Assembly: GCA_023433705.1 (NCBI GenBank)
Contig: JAEYUC010000022.1
Location: 62,001 to 126,000, forward strand
Source: Pseudomonadota bacterium
GTDB taxonomy: Bacteria > Pseudomonadota > Gammaproteobacteria > Steroidobacterales > Steroidobacteraceae
Length of the DNA: 64,000 nucleotides
Direction: 5' to 3'
In this document: positions 15,608-23,852 of the stretch, in pieces
Layout of the letters: every line of letters begins with the position of its first letter
Numbering within the stretch: position 1 is the stretch's first letter
The notes under the pieces: model-generated
The model's input: only the letters and a program-made list of their open reading frames with translations
Databases searched by the model: none
Told to the model about the DNA's origin: nothing
Position numbers and translations under genes: made by a program

Positions 15608-17796
15608 GGTTCTTCTCCCGCGAGGCGGCGCGCGTTGAGCACCACGCCGAGCGACGACAGCGACATGCCGAGCGCCGCGAGCCACGGCGACACGAGGCCC
15701 AGCGCCGCCGCGGGAACCGCCGCCAGGTTGTAGGCCAGCGACCAGCCGAGGTTCTGGCGCACGACGCGCAGCGCACGCCGCGCGGCGGCCACCGCGCGTG
15801 GCAACACCGACAGATCGTCGTGCACGAGCAGCAGGTCCGCCGCGGATTGGGCGATGGCCGACCCGGCGCCCATCGCGCACGACACCTGCGCCGCGGCCAG
15901 CACCGGGCCGTCGTTGATGCCATCACCGATGGCGAACACGCGATGCCCGCCGGCGCGCAGCTGCTCCACCAGCCAGATCTTGTCGTGCGGCGTCAGCCGC
16001 GCATGCGCACGCGTGATGCCGAGCGCGCGCGCGGCCTCCTGCACCGCGCCTTCCGCATCGCCGCTCGCGATGACGAGCGACAGCCCCTGCGCGCGCAGGG
16101 CCTCGACGGTGCGCGCCGCCTCGGGACGCAACGGGGAGCCCACGCGGATGGCCGCGACGAGACCGCCGTCCGATCCCAGGTACATCGTCGCGTCCTCGGC
16201 GGAGCGGAATGCGACCACCTTGCGGTCGTGCGTCGGGCCCGCGGCGAAGCGGCGCGTGCCGAGCCGCCACTTCTCGCCCTCGATGAAACCTTCGATGCCG
16301 GCGCCTTCCACCTCGCGCACGCCCGAGGTCGTCACGCCCGGATCCTCGTGTGCGCGGAACGCCGCGGCGAGCGGATGGTTCGAGTCGCGCTCGAGCGCGG
16401 CGGCGATGCGCAGCACTTCCTCGCGCGACAGGCCGGCGAGTAGTTGGACATCGACGATGCCGGTCTCCGGCAAGGTCAACGTGCCGGTCTTGTCCACGAT
16501 GACGGTGTCGACGCCCGCGAGCCGTTCGATCGCGTCCGCGCGGGTGACCAGCACGCCGAGACGCGCGAGCCGCGTGGTCGCGGCCGCGAGCGCGGCCGGT
16601 GTCGCGAGCGACAGCGCGCAGGGACAGGTCACGACCAGCACGGCGAGCACGGCCGAAAACGCGCGCGCCGGATCTATCGGCCACCACAACACACCCGTCA
16701 GCACGGCCAGCACGAGGATCGTGCCGACGAACCACGAAGCAGCGCGGTCCGCGGCGCGCGCCAGGCGCGGGCGCTCCTCGCGCGCGCGTTCCTGCAACGC
16801 GACGATCGCGGCCAGTGTCGAGTCCCTCACCGCGGCGGCAGCCACCAGTGAGAGGGGGCCGCCGATGTTCAAACTACCGCCGCGGATGAGCTGTCCGGCG
16901 CCACGACGGACGGCCGCGGATTCGCCGGTCAGGAGGGATTCGTCGAGCAGCGCTTCCGCGCCTGCGTCCGCGAGACGCGCATCGACCGCGATGACGCTGC
17001 CCTTCGGCACGATGAAACGGTCGTCGGGTGCGAGCGCGCTCGCGGGAATGTCCTCGCGCGAGCCGTCGGCGCGCAGTCGGGAGACGCGCGCCGGCAGGCT
17101 GCGCGCCAGCGCCTCGGCGGCGGTCGCGCCGCGATGGCGCACGCTCATCTCGAGGAAACGCCCCGCGGACAGGAAGAACACGAACATCGCGACGGAATCG
17201 AAGTAGACCTCGCCGCTGCCGCGGAACGTGTTGACCACGCTCGGCAGCCACGCGAGCAGCAGCGCGAGCGCGACCGGCACGTCCATGCCCACGCGGCGGC
17301 GCGAGAGGTCGCGCCACGCGCCGATCAGGAACGGCGCGCCGCTGTAGAACAGCACCGGCGTCGTGATCACCATGCCGGTCACGGCCATCAGCCGCATCAT
17401 CGCCGGATCGATGTCGCTCGCGCCGTAAAGCGCGCCGAGGTACATCATCGCCTGCATCATGCCGAGCGAGGCGAAGCCGACACGTTTGAGCGCCGCGCGA
17501 CGCTCGCGCTTGTAGTGCGCGCTCGCCTCGCTGCCCGCCAGCGGCACCGGTTTGAATCCGGCGCGCGAAACGGCGTCGAGGATCTGCGCGAGCGTCGTCT
17601 GTCCGCCGCGCCAGTCCACCGCGACACGCGCGTTCATGTTGTTCACGCGCACCGAATCGACCGGCAACGCACGCACCGCCTTCTCAATCGTGCGCGCGCA
17701 GCCCGCGCAATGCATGCCTTCGACCAGGAACACGACGTGCTCATGGTCGCCGGCGTCGAGCGACCAGCGGGTGTGCAGCGCGTCGGCCGTGCTCAT
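15604..17796 (-). CDS. ccoI: Copper-exporting P1B-type ATPase of the CcoI/CopA2 type
   Basis: A 730-residue membrane ATPase that exports copper to the periplasm for cbb3 assembly. An N-terminal heavy-metal domain carries GMHCAGC (C30, C33). TGES lies at 290-293, the metal-site CPC at 391-393 in helix 6, DKTGTL with D435, and later GDGINDGPVLA. Eight helices are expected. The start at 17796 overlaps the fixH stop by four bases, so an upstream extension was rejected. Its place within the cco operon favours the assembly-type CcoI over a detoxifying CopA. Confidence 0.94.
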   Translation of the reverse strand: MSTADALHTRWSLDAGDHEHVVFLVEGMHCAGCARTIEKAVRALPVDSVRVNNMNARVAVDWRGGQTTLAQILDAVSRAGFKPVPLAGSEASAHYKRERRAALKRVGFASLGMMQAMMYLGALYGASDIDPAMMRLMAVTGMVITTPVLFYSGAPFLIGAWRDLSRRRVGMDVPVALALLLAWLPSVVNTFRGSGEVYFDSVAMFVFFLSAGRFLEMSVRHRGATAAEALARSLPARVSRLRADGSREDIPASALAPDDRFIVPKGSVIAVDARLADAGAEALLDESLLTGESAAVRRGAGQLIRGGSLNIGGPLSLVAAAAVRDSTLAAIVALQERAREERPRLARAADRAASWFVGTILVLAVLTGVLWWPIDPARAFSAVLAVLVVTCPCALSLATPAALAAATTRLARLGVLVTRADAIERLAGVDTVIVDKTGTLTLPETGIVDVQLLAGLSREEVLRIAAALERDSNHPLAAAFRAHEDPGVTTSGVREVEGAGIEGFIEGEKWRLGTRRFAAGPTHDRKVVAFRSAEDATMYLGSDGGLVAAIRVGSPLRPEAARTVEALRAQGLSLVIASGDAEGAVQEAARALGITRAHARLTPHDKIWLVEQLRAGGHRVFAIGDGINDGPVLAAAQVSCAMGAGSAIAQSAADLLLVHDDLSVLPRAVAAARRALRVVRQNLGWSLAYNLAAVPAAALGLVSPWLAALGMSLSSLGVVLNARRLAGEEP

Positions 17797-18320
17797 GAGC
17801 CCGGACCCTCCGGTGCGCGCGCGCGCAATTCGAACGAGCTCAGCGGCCCTTCGGCCGCGCCGCGCAGCGCCCAACTACCCGCCGCGTCGCCGAGCGCGAT
17901 CCGCCAGCGCCCGAGCGGCGCCGAAGCGCAGTCGGAGCGATACACACCGTCGTCCTGGCGGGTGAGACGCAGCATCCGGTCGAGCCCGGCATCGGAGCCG
18001 TGGGTGAGCCGCAGCTCGAGCACGTCGGCATCCACCGCCGGCGCAAGCGTGACCGTGCACTGCCCCGCCCCCGCGGACAGATCGAAACTCGCCGCGAGAC
18101 CGAGCTGCGCCGCGCGCCGCGCCCGCTCGAAGTCCTCGTCGAGCCGCGCGCCTTCCCAGTGATAACTCGCCGGCAGCGCGCGGTCCGCATCCTTGAGCGC
18201 GATCAACAACGTCGCTATTCCGGCGACCACCGCCGCCGCCGGCAATGCCCAGATCAGCACGAACACCGGGTTGCGGTGCCAGGCAACCGGATCCGGTAAG
18301 ACTTTCGTATCGGTGGTCAT
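17793..18320 (-). CDS. ccoH: FixH/CcoH-type cbb3 assembly protein
   Basis: A 175-residue protein with one N-terminal membrane helix (about residues 19-43) and a periplasmic beta-rich domain, as in the FixH family. A DPVAWHRNPVFVLIW segment precedes the helix. FixH/CcoH associates with CcoP and the CcoNO core during assembly. The gene lies four bases after ccoG and overlaps ccoI. The sequence is weakly conserved, so the call leans on position and topology. Confidence 0.85.
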   Translation of the reverse strand: MTTDTKVLPDPVAWHRNPVFVLIWALPAAAVVAGIATLLIALKDADRALPASYHWEGARLDEDFERARRAAQLGLAASFDLSAGAGQCTVTLAPAVDADVLELRLTHGSDAGLDRMLRLTRQDDGVYRSDCASAPLGRWRIALGDAAGSWALRGAAEGPLSSFELRARAPEGPGS

Positions 18321-18323
18321 GTT

Positions 18324-19730
18324 CTATCTCGCGGGCGCGAGGAAGCGCGCCTCGGTTTCGGTGGTGACGCTGGCGTCGTCGAGCGAACGCAGCGTGAAGG
18401 TGATGGTCTCCGCGCCGAGCGGGTCGTAGGCCGCGCGACGCACGCGGATCGGCACCGAGTGCACGGCGCCGCTCGCGACGCGGTATTCGGACACGTGCGG
18501 CAGCAGCGTGAGCGGTGAGGCGCCGCGCGCCTCGAGCACGAAGCGCTGCTCGCGCTCGCTCTTGTTGAGGATGCGGATGGTGTAGACATTGTCGACGTGG
18601 CCGTCGTCGGTGAGCCGGTACAACGCGTTGCGGTCGCGGATCACGTCGAGCGACACGGGCGAACGGAGCGCGATCGCAACGACGAAACCGACGATGAGCG
18701 CGGCGAGCAGTCCGCCGTATATCAACGTGCGCGGCCGCAGGATCTTCGTGCGCTGATGTTCGAGCGCGTGCTGCGTCGTGTAGCGGATCAATCCACGCGG
18801 TGTATCCATCTTGTCCATCACGGAATCGCAGGCGTCGATGCACAACGCGCACGCGATGCACTCGATCTGCAGCCCCTGGCGGATGTCGATGCCGGTCGGG
18901 CACACCTGCACGCACCAGGTGCAGTCGATGCAATCGCCCTTGCCTTGTGATTTCGCATCCGTGCCGCGTTTGCGCGCCCCGCGCGGTTCGCCGCGTTCCT
19001 GGTCGTACGTGATCACCAGCGTGTCGCGGTCGAACATCGCGCCCTGGAAACGCGCGTATGGACACATGTACTTGCACACCTGCTCGCGCAGGTAACCCGC
19101 GTTGCCGTAGGTCGCGAAGCCGTAGAACAGGATCCAGAACGTCTCCCACGGACCGAGCGCGAACGTCATCACTTCCTGGCCCAGCGTGCGAATCGGCGTG
19201 AAGAACCCGACGAACGTGAAGCCGGTCCACAACGCGAACGTGATCCACAGGAACTGCTTGAACGACTTGCGCCCGAGTTTCTCCAGCGTCCACGGTCCAC
19301 GATCCAGCTTCTGCCGCGCCGCGCGATCACCCTCGGCGAACCGCTCCATCCACAGGAACGTCTCCGTCCACACCGTCTGCGGACACGCATAGCCGCACCA
19401 CAGACGCCCGCCCACCGCGGTGAAGAAGAACAGCGCCAGCGCGGCGATGATCAGCAGCCACGTGAGAAAGATGAAATCCTGCGGCCAGAACACGAGCCCG
19501 AGGATGAAGAACTTGCGCGCCGGCAGATCGAACAACACCGCCTGGCGGTCGCCCCATTGCAGCCAGGGCAGCAGATAGAAGATCCCGAGCAGCGCCCACA
19601 CCGCGAGGGTGCGCAGCCGCGCGAAGCGACCGGAGATCTCGCGCGGGTAGACCTTCTGGTGCGCGATGTACAGAGAATCGCGCGGGGCTTCGACTGGCTT
19701 CAGCATCTCAGCGCTCTTCGCGGCCGGCAC
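18324..19730 (-). CDS. ccoG: CcoG/RdxA/FixG membrane ferredoxin-like protein
   Basis: A 468-residue membrane protein that reduces copper for cbb3 assembly. Five helices are likely. It carries the membrane WCGYACPQTVW, the pair CKYMCPYARFQ, and two ferredoxin-type cysteine clusters CIDCTWCVQVCP and CIACALCIDAC. A C-terminal immunoglobulin-like periplasmic domain follows the last helix. Length and motif order match the family. It overlaps the preceding small gene by 23 bases. Confidence 0.95.
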   Translation of the reverse strand: MPAAKSAEMLKPVEAPRDSLYIAHQKVYPREISGRFARLRTLAVWALLGIFYLLPWLQWGDRQAVLFDLPARKFFILGLVFWPQDFIFLTWLLIIAALALFFFTAVGGRLWCGYACPQTVWTETFLWMERFAEGDRAARQKLDRGPWTLEKLGRKSFKQFLWITFALWTGFTFVGFFTPIRTLGQEVMTFALGPWETFWILFYGFATYGNAGYLREQVCKYMCPYARFQGAMFDRDTLVITYDQERGEPRGARKRGTDAKSQGKGDCIDCTWCVQVCPTGIDIRQGLQIECIACALCIDACDSVMDKMDTPRGLIRYTTQHALEHQRTKILRPRTLIYGGLLAALIVGFVVAIALRSPVSLDVIRDRNALYRLTDDGHVDNVYTIRILNKSEREQRFVLEARGASPLTLLPHVSEYRVASGAVHSVPIRVRRAAYDPLGAETITFTLRSLDDASVTTETEARFLAPAR

Positions 19731-19995
19731 GCGCGAGGACCCAACTCAGCCAGGCGGCGATGAAACCCACGAGCCAGAAGAAGAAAAATCCGATCGCGTA
19801 CACGCGCAGCCGCGTATTCCACCAGGAAGGTGCGCGCCCGAGCTCGATGTCCTCGGGATCGATGAACGCGAAGCAGATCATCGTGGCAAGCGACGCCGCG
19901 AGGAACGCGCTCCACACCAGCGCGCCCGTGGCGCGCGCGCGGGTACCGAGCTCACCGGGCCGCGGTTGCGGCGGCGCCTGCACTTTCTGCTCCAT
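19708..19995 (-). CDS. Small two-helix membrane protein inside the cco operon
   Basis: A 95-residue protein with two hydrophobic helices, near residues 27-47 and 69-90, and a proline-rich N terminus. It lies between ccoP and ccoG, overlapping ccoP by 44 bases and ccoG by 23, so it is certainly co-transcribed. ATG 19995 or 20001 may start it. I do not recognise a family. Helices and placement suggest an accessory factor of cbb3 oxidase assembly or stability. The function is unknown. Confidence 0.75.
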   Translation of the reverse strand: MEQKVQAPPQPRPGELGTRARATGALVWSAFLAASLATMICFAFIDPEDIELGRAPSWWNTRLRVYAIGFFFFWLVGFIAAWLSWVLARAGREER

Positions 19996-20890
19996 CCGCA
20001 TCCTCCGGCACCTCGAGCGACAACACGTAGGCCGCCAGTAGTTTGACTCGCGTGGGACCCAGCCGCGCGCCGTGCGCGGGCATCGCGCCCGTGCGCCCCT
20101 TGGAAATGCTTTCGCGCACCGCCACGAGCGACCCGCCGTGCAGCCACGCGCCATCGGTCAGGTTGGGCGCGCCGAGCGCCGGGTTGCCGCGCGCGTCGAC
20201 GCCGTGACAGGCCGAGCACAGCTGCGCGAACTTCTCTTCGCCCGCCTTGATGTTGCCCGACGTGAGGATGCGGCCCTGCAGGCTGAACACGTAGTCCATC
20301 ACGTCCTCGACGCCGCGCGCGCCGAGCACCTCGCCCCAGGCCGGCATCACGCCGGTGCGGCCTTCGGAAATGGTCGCGACGATCGTGTCGGGCTCTCCGC
20401 CCCACTGCCAGTCCTTGTCCGTCAGGTTGGGGAATCCGGGCGCGCCGCCGCCGTCCGAACCGTGGCACGCGGCGCAGTTGTTGAGGAACAGGTTGCGGCC
20501 GATGTTGAGCGCGGATGGATCGCCCGAGAGTTCGACGATCGACCGATCGGCGAACGGCGCGAGCGTCTGCTCGATGCGCTTTGCGTTGGCCGCGGCCTGG
20601 ACCGAGTGTTGACTGCTCGACGTCCAGCCGAGCGCGCCACCGAACTTGCCGAGCCCTGGGTACAGCGCGAGATACACACCGGCGAAGGCCACGGTGATGA
20701 TGAACAGCCACAGCCACCAGCGCGGCAGCGGATTGTTGAGCTCGGTGAGGTCTTCGTCCCAGACGTGCCCGGTCGTCTCGGTGGTGGGCTGCTCGCCGCG
20801 CGTGCGGCGCGTCCACCACAACAGCCACATCGCACCGGCGATGTTCGCGACGGTGAGCACGATGATGAAGATGCTGTGCGCGCGGGTCAT
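19952..20890 (-). CDS. ccoP: cbb3 oxidase subunit III, dihaem cytochrome c CcoP
   Basis: A 312-residue protein. Helices at the N terminus (residues 5-25) and near residue 60 flank the FixP_N region GHVWDEDLTELNNPLPRWWLW. Two cytochrome c domains follow, with CAACH and CSACH haem sites and methionines in GVMPAWG and GAMPAHG. It passes electrons from the cytochrome c pool to CcoO/CcoN. Its ATG overlaps the ccoQ stop. The two-helix N terminus is the usual long form of CcoP. Confidence 0.96.
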   Translation of the reverse strand: MTRAHSIFIIVLTVANIAGAMWLLWWTRRTRGEQPTTETTGHVWDEDLTELNNPLPRWWLWLFIITVAFAGVYLALYPGLGKFGGALGWTSSSQHSVQAAANAKRIEQTLAPFADRSIVELSGDPSALNIGRNLFLNNCAACHGSDGGGAPGFPNLTDKDWQWGGEPDTIVATISEGRTGVMPAWGEVLGARGVEDVMDYVFSLQGRILTSGNIKAGEEKFAQLCSACHGVDARGNPALGAPNLTDGAWLHGGSLVAVRESISKGRTGAMPAHGARLGPTRVKLLAAYVLSLEVPEDADGAESAGAAATAAR

Positions 20891-21033
20891 TCGGGATCCT
20901 TGTCTTCGAGAGGCAGGCGCGCGGCGGCTTCGAACTTCTCCTTCCGCCGGCTGCTCCACGCCCACGCGATCAGACAGAGGAACAACACGAGCAGCACGCC
21001 CGTGACGATTCCGCGAAACACATTGATATCCAT
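20887..21033 (-). CDS. ccoQ: cbb3 oxidase subunit CcoQ
   Basis: A 48-residue single-helix protein, MDINVFRGIVTGVLLVLFLCLIAWAW, followed by the positively charged SSRRKEKFEAAARLPL typical of CcoQ. It stabilises the CcoP-CcoNO interaction. Its stop overlaps the ccoP start, and it begins five bases after ccoO ends. It is short but its position and sequence make the assignment safe. Confidence 0.92.
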   Translation of the reverse strand: MDINVFRGIVTGVLLVLFLCLIAWAWSSRRKEKFEAAARLPLEDKDPE

Positions 21034-21038
21034 GTCGC

Positions 21039-21653
21039 TCACCAGTTCGCCGCGGCGGTGCCGAGGCCCTGCAGATAGGCAATCAACGCATCCATCTCCG
21101 TCTTGTCGCGCACGGCGTCCGCGGCCGCCTCGATTTCCTCGTCCGTGTACGGCACGCCGACTTTGCGCAGCGCGCGCATCTTCGCGGGCGTGCGGTCCGC
21201 GTCGACGAGCGCCTTCGCGAGCCACGGGTACTGCGGCATGTTCGATTCCGGCACGACGTCGCGCGGATTCATGAGATGCAGTCGGTGCCATTCGTCGCTG
21301 TAGCGGCCGCCGACGCGCGCGAGATCCGGACCCGTGCGCTTCGAGCCGAACTGGAACGGATGGTCGTAGACGCTTTCGCCGGCCAGCGAGTAGTGGCCGT
21401 AGCGCTCGGTCTCCGCGCGCAGCGGGCGGATCATCTGCGAGTGGCAGTTGTAGCAGCCCTCGCGCACGTAGATGTCGCGTCCCTCGAGCGCGAGCGCCTC
21501 GTAGGGCTTCACGCCCGGCGCCGGCGTCGTCACCTCGTTGGATAGATAGAGCGGCACGATCTCGACCAGTCCGCCGATGCTGATCACGATCGCGATCCAG
21601 ACGCCGAGCCAGGAAACCTTCTTCTCGACGGTTTCGTGATTGAACCTGCTCAT
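21039..21653 (-). CDS. ccoO: cbb3 oxidase subunit II, monohaem cytochrome c CcoO
   Basis: A 204-residue protein with an N-terminal anchor helix and one haem c site, REGCYNCHSQMIRP, a hallmark of CcoO/FixO. GPDLARVGGRYSDEWHRLHL and SNMPQYPWL supply the distal methionine region. It overlaps ccoN by four bases. The family length is typical. Confidence 0.96.
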   Translation of the reverse strand: MSRFNHETVEKKVSWLGVWIAIVISIGGLVEIVPLYLSNEVTTPAPGVKPYEALALEGRDIYVREGCYNCHSQMIRPLRAETERYGHYSLAGESVYDHPFQFGSKRTGPDLARVGGRYSDEWHRLHLMNPRDVVPESNMPQYPWLAKALVDADRTPAKMRALRKVGVPYTDEEIEAAADAVRDKTEMDALIAYLQGLGTAAANW

Positions 21654-23122
21654 GCGGGCTCCGGGATCGAATTGGCCGGCACGCGCTCCTGGCCGCCGAC
21701 GGTCTTCCAGACGTTCCAGGCCATGAGGCCCATGCCGGAGAGCACCAGCAGGCCGCCCGAGAGGCGCACCGCGTAGTACGGATAGGTCGCGTTCAACGCC
21801 TCGATGAACGAATACGTCAGCGAGCCGTCTTCATTGGTCGCGCGCCACATGAGGCCCTGCATCACGCCCGCGATCCACATCGAGGTGATGTAGAGCACCA
21901 CGCCGATGGTGGTGGTCCAGAAATGCCAGTCGATGAGCCGCACGCTCCACATCTCCTTCTTGCCATAGAGCTTGGGCAGCATCGAGTAGATGCAGCCGAT
22001 GGTGATCATGGCGACCCAGCCGAGCGCGCCCGCATGTACGTGGCCGACGGTCCAGTCCGTGTAGTGAGACAGCGCGTTGACCGTCTTGATGGACATCATC
22101 GGACCTTCGAAGGTCGACATGCCGTAGAACGACAGCGCCACCACCATGAACTTGAGGATGGGATCGGTGCGCAGCTTGTGCCACGCGCCGGAGACGGTCA
22201 TGAGGCCGTTGATCATGCCGCCCCAGGACGGCGCGAGCAGGATCAGCGAGAACACCATGCCTAACGACTGCGCCCAGTCGGGCAGCGTCGTGTAATGCAG
22301 GTGGTGAGGGCCGGCCCACATGTAGATGGAGATGAGCGCCCAGAAGTGCACGATGGACAGGCGGTACGAGTAGACAGGGCGACCCGCCTGCTTCGGCACG
22401 TAGTAGTACATCATCCCGAGGAAGCCCGCGGTCAGGAAGAATCCCACCGCATTGTGGCCGTACCACCACTGCACCATCGCGTCGACGGTGCCGGAGAAGA
22501 TCGAGTAGCTCTTGCCGAGGGAGACGGGGATCTCGGCGCTGTTCACGATGTGCAGCAGCGCCACCGCGATGATGAACGCGGCGTAGAACCAGTTCGCCAC
22601 GTAGATGTGCGAGACGCGGCGCTTCACGAGCGTGCCGAGGAAGACGATCGCGAATGCGATCCACACCGCCGCGATCAGCAGGTCGATGGGCCACTCGAGC
22701 TCGGCGTATTCCTTGCCGCTCGTCATGCCCATCGGCAGCGTGATCGCCGCCGCCACGATGACGGCCTGCCAGCCCCAGAACGTGAACGCCGCGAGCTTGT
22801 CCGAGAACAGCCTTACGTGGCTCGTGCGCTGCACGACGTGGTACGCGGTCGCGAACAGTGCGCAACCGCCGAACGCGAAGATCACCGCGTTCGTGTGCAG
22901 CGGACGCAACCGGCCGTACGACAGGAACGGAATGCCGAAGTTGAGCTCGGGCCACAGGAGCTGCGCGGCGATGATGACGCCCACGAGCATGCCGACGATG
23001 CCCCACACCACCGTCATGATCGCGAACTGGCGGACGACCTTGTCGTTGTACGTGGCCGTGGGCGCGGCCTTGGCCGACGTGCTGAGGGCCGAAGGCAGGA
23101 CTTCGGCGACGGTGGAATTCAT
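21650..23122 (-). CDS. ccoN: cbb3 oxidase catalytic subunit CcoN
   Basis: A 490-residue, twelve-helix haem-copper oxidase subunit that reduces oxygen with high affinity at low oxygen tension. Visible parts include RLRPLHTNAVIFAFGG, YGHNAVGFFLTAGFLGMMYYYVP with the cross-linked Tyr region, and DWTVGHVHAGALGW with copper/haem histidines. The ATG at 23122 follows GGAG at a normal distance. It is the first gene of a nine-gene operon running left to ccoS. A perfect FNR box and two FixJ-like motifs lie upstream. Confidence 0.96.
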   Translation of the reverse strand: MNSTVAEVLPSALSTSAKAAPTATYNDKVVRQFAIMTVVWGIVGMLVGVIIAAQLLWPELNFGIPFLSYGRLRPLHTNAVIFAFGGCALFATAYHVVQRTSHVRLFSDKLAAFTFWGWQAVIVAAAITLPMGMTSGKEYAELEWPIDLLIAAVWIAFAIVFLGTLVKRRVSHIYVANWFYAAFIIAVALLHIVNSAEIPVSLGKSYSIFSGTVDAMVQWWYGHNAVGFFLTAGFLGMMYYYVPKQAGRPVYSYRLSIVHFWALISIYMWAGPHHLHYTTLPDWAQSLGMVFSLILLAPSWGGMINGLMTVSGAWHKLRTDPILKFMVVALSFYGMSTFEGPMMSIKTVNALSHYTDWTVGHVHAGALGWVAMITIGCIYSMLPKLYGKKEMWSVRLIDWHFWTTTIGVVLYITSMWIAGVMQGLMWRATNEDGSLTYSFIEALNATYPYYAVRLSGGLLVLSGMGLMAWNVWKTVGGQERVPANSIPEPA

Positions 23123-23140
23123 TGAGTGAATCGCTCCGCG

Positions 23141-23154
23141 TTGATGACGATCAA
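23141..23154. promoter_or_regulatory. Perfect FNR box close to ccoN
   Basis: TTGATGACGATCAA is an exact TTGAT-N4-ATCAA. Its centre is only about 25 bases from the ccoN ATG. A class II activation start (-41.5) would then fall inside the gene. Either the site represses or the promoter geometry is unusual. Confidence 0.85.
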
Positions 23155-23180
23155 TTCTGGTTAGCGGGTGCCCAGCCCGG

Positions 23181-23233
23181 TATACGCGGCACTACGCACG
23201 CGTCTCGCACCGGCGTACGCAGGACTACGGATG
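23181..23233. promoter_or_regulatory. Two TACGC(A/G)-N2-ACTACG motifs upstream of ccoN
   Basis: Two similar sites, TATACGCGGCACTACGCA at 23181-23198 and GTACGCAGGACTACGGATG at 23215-23233, lie 59-111 bases before ccoN. Each contains TACGC(A/G), two or so bases, then ACTACG. They are candidate FixJ sites because FixLJ is encoded 3 kb away, and ACTACG resembles the core of rhizobial FixJ sites. Confidence 0.45.
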
Positions 23234-23659
23234 CGCCGCGGGCGCTCGTTGCCGACGCGAAATCGCGCGCAGGATGAGCAATGCGAAGAACGCCGCGAAC
23301 GCGAGATCCGCGACGAGCATCACGGCGGGAGTCGGCGCGAATGCGCACACGAGGAGCATCGCCGGCATCGCCGCGAAACAGCCGACGTGCGCTGCGAAAC
23401 AGCCGGCGACGGCATCGGTCCGCCGCGCGAACATGCCGATAAGCGCGACGAGCAGCGCGCCGGCGAGCATGCCGACGATCGCGCTCGGCAAGAGCTCACG
23501 CGTGAAGACGAAGAATGATTTCAGCGACGGGCCGGCGGCGCGGCACGCGGCGCGCCAGTTGGTGAATCCGAGATTACGTTGCTCGTCGACGAACGCGCCG
23601 AACACACCACCCAGGGAAGGTAGTACTACCAGCCATGCCCGGCGCCACTCATTTCGCAT
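23225..23659 (-). CDS. Membrane protein of unknown function upstream of the cco operon
   Basis: About 144 residues from ATG 23659. Three to four hydrophobic segments are seen: SAIVGMLAGALLVALIGMF, CFAAMPAMLLVCAFA and MLVADLAFAAFFALLILRA. I do not recognise the family. It is on the same strand as ccoN and 102 bases upstream of it, separated by the FNR and FixJ-like sites, so it is probably a separate unit. Within its 5' part, three unusually AT-rich codons form the palindrome GGTAGTACTACC (about 23620-23631). The true start could be further downstream. Confidence 0.6.
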   Translation of the reverse strand: MRNEWRRAWLVVLPSLGGVFGAFVDEQRNLGFTNWRAACRAAGPSLKSFFVFTRELLPSAIVGMLAGALLVALIGMFARRTDAVAGCFAAHVGCFAAMPAMLLVCAFAPTPAVMLVADLAFAAFFALLILRAISRRQRAPAAHP

Positions 23660-23776
23660 GCGCGCCAAGCCTGCGGACTTCGTCGAGACAACACGCGCGG
23701 ATGATGACGATGCGTTTGTGCATGTCTCATCTTGGTCGAGGGGCCTGCCGGCCGGCTTCGGGGCCATCCACAGCCG

Positions 23777-23798
23777 CATACGCAGTCTTGCGGATGCG
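23777..23798. promoter_or_regulatory. TACGCA...TGCG motif upstream of the hybrid kinase
   Basis: ATACGCA-GTCTTGCGGA-TGCG lies 55-75 bases before the kinase start. Its outer words match the copy at 23215, forming a loose TACGCA/TGCG dyad. It is the weakest member of the motif set. Confidence 0.3.
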
Positions 23799-23852
23799 CG
23801 GCGCTGGAACCGCCGACACATTCGAGGCTTGCGACTGCCACCCCCCAATGTG

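Noticed and set aside
23620..23631. GGTAGTACTACC as an operator of a gene starting there
   Set aside because: It lies inside the apparent coding frame of the membrane protein; only a later start would make it intergenic, and there is no evidence for that.
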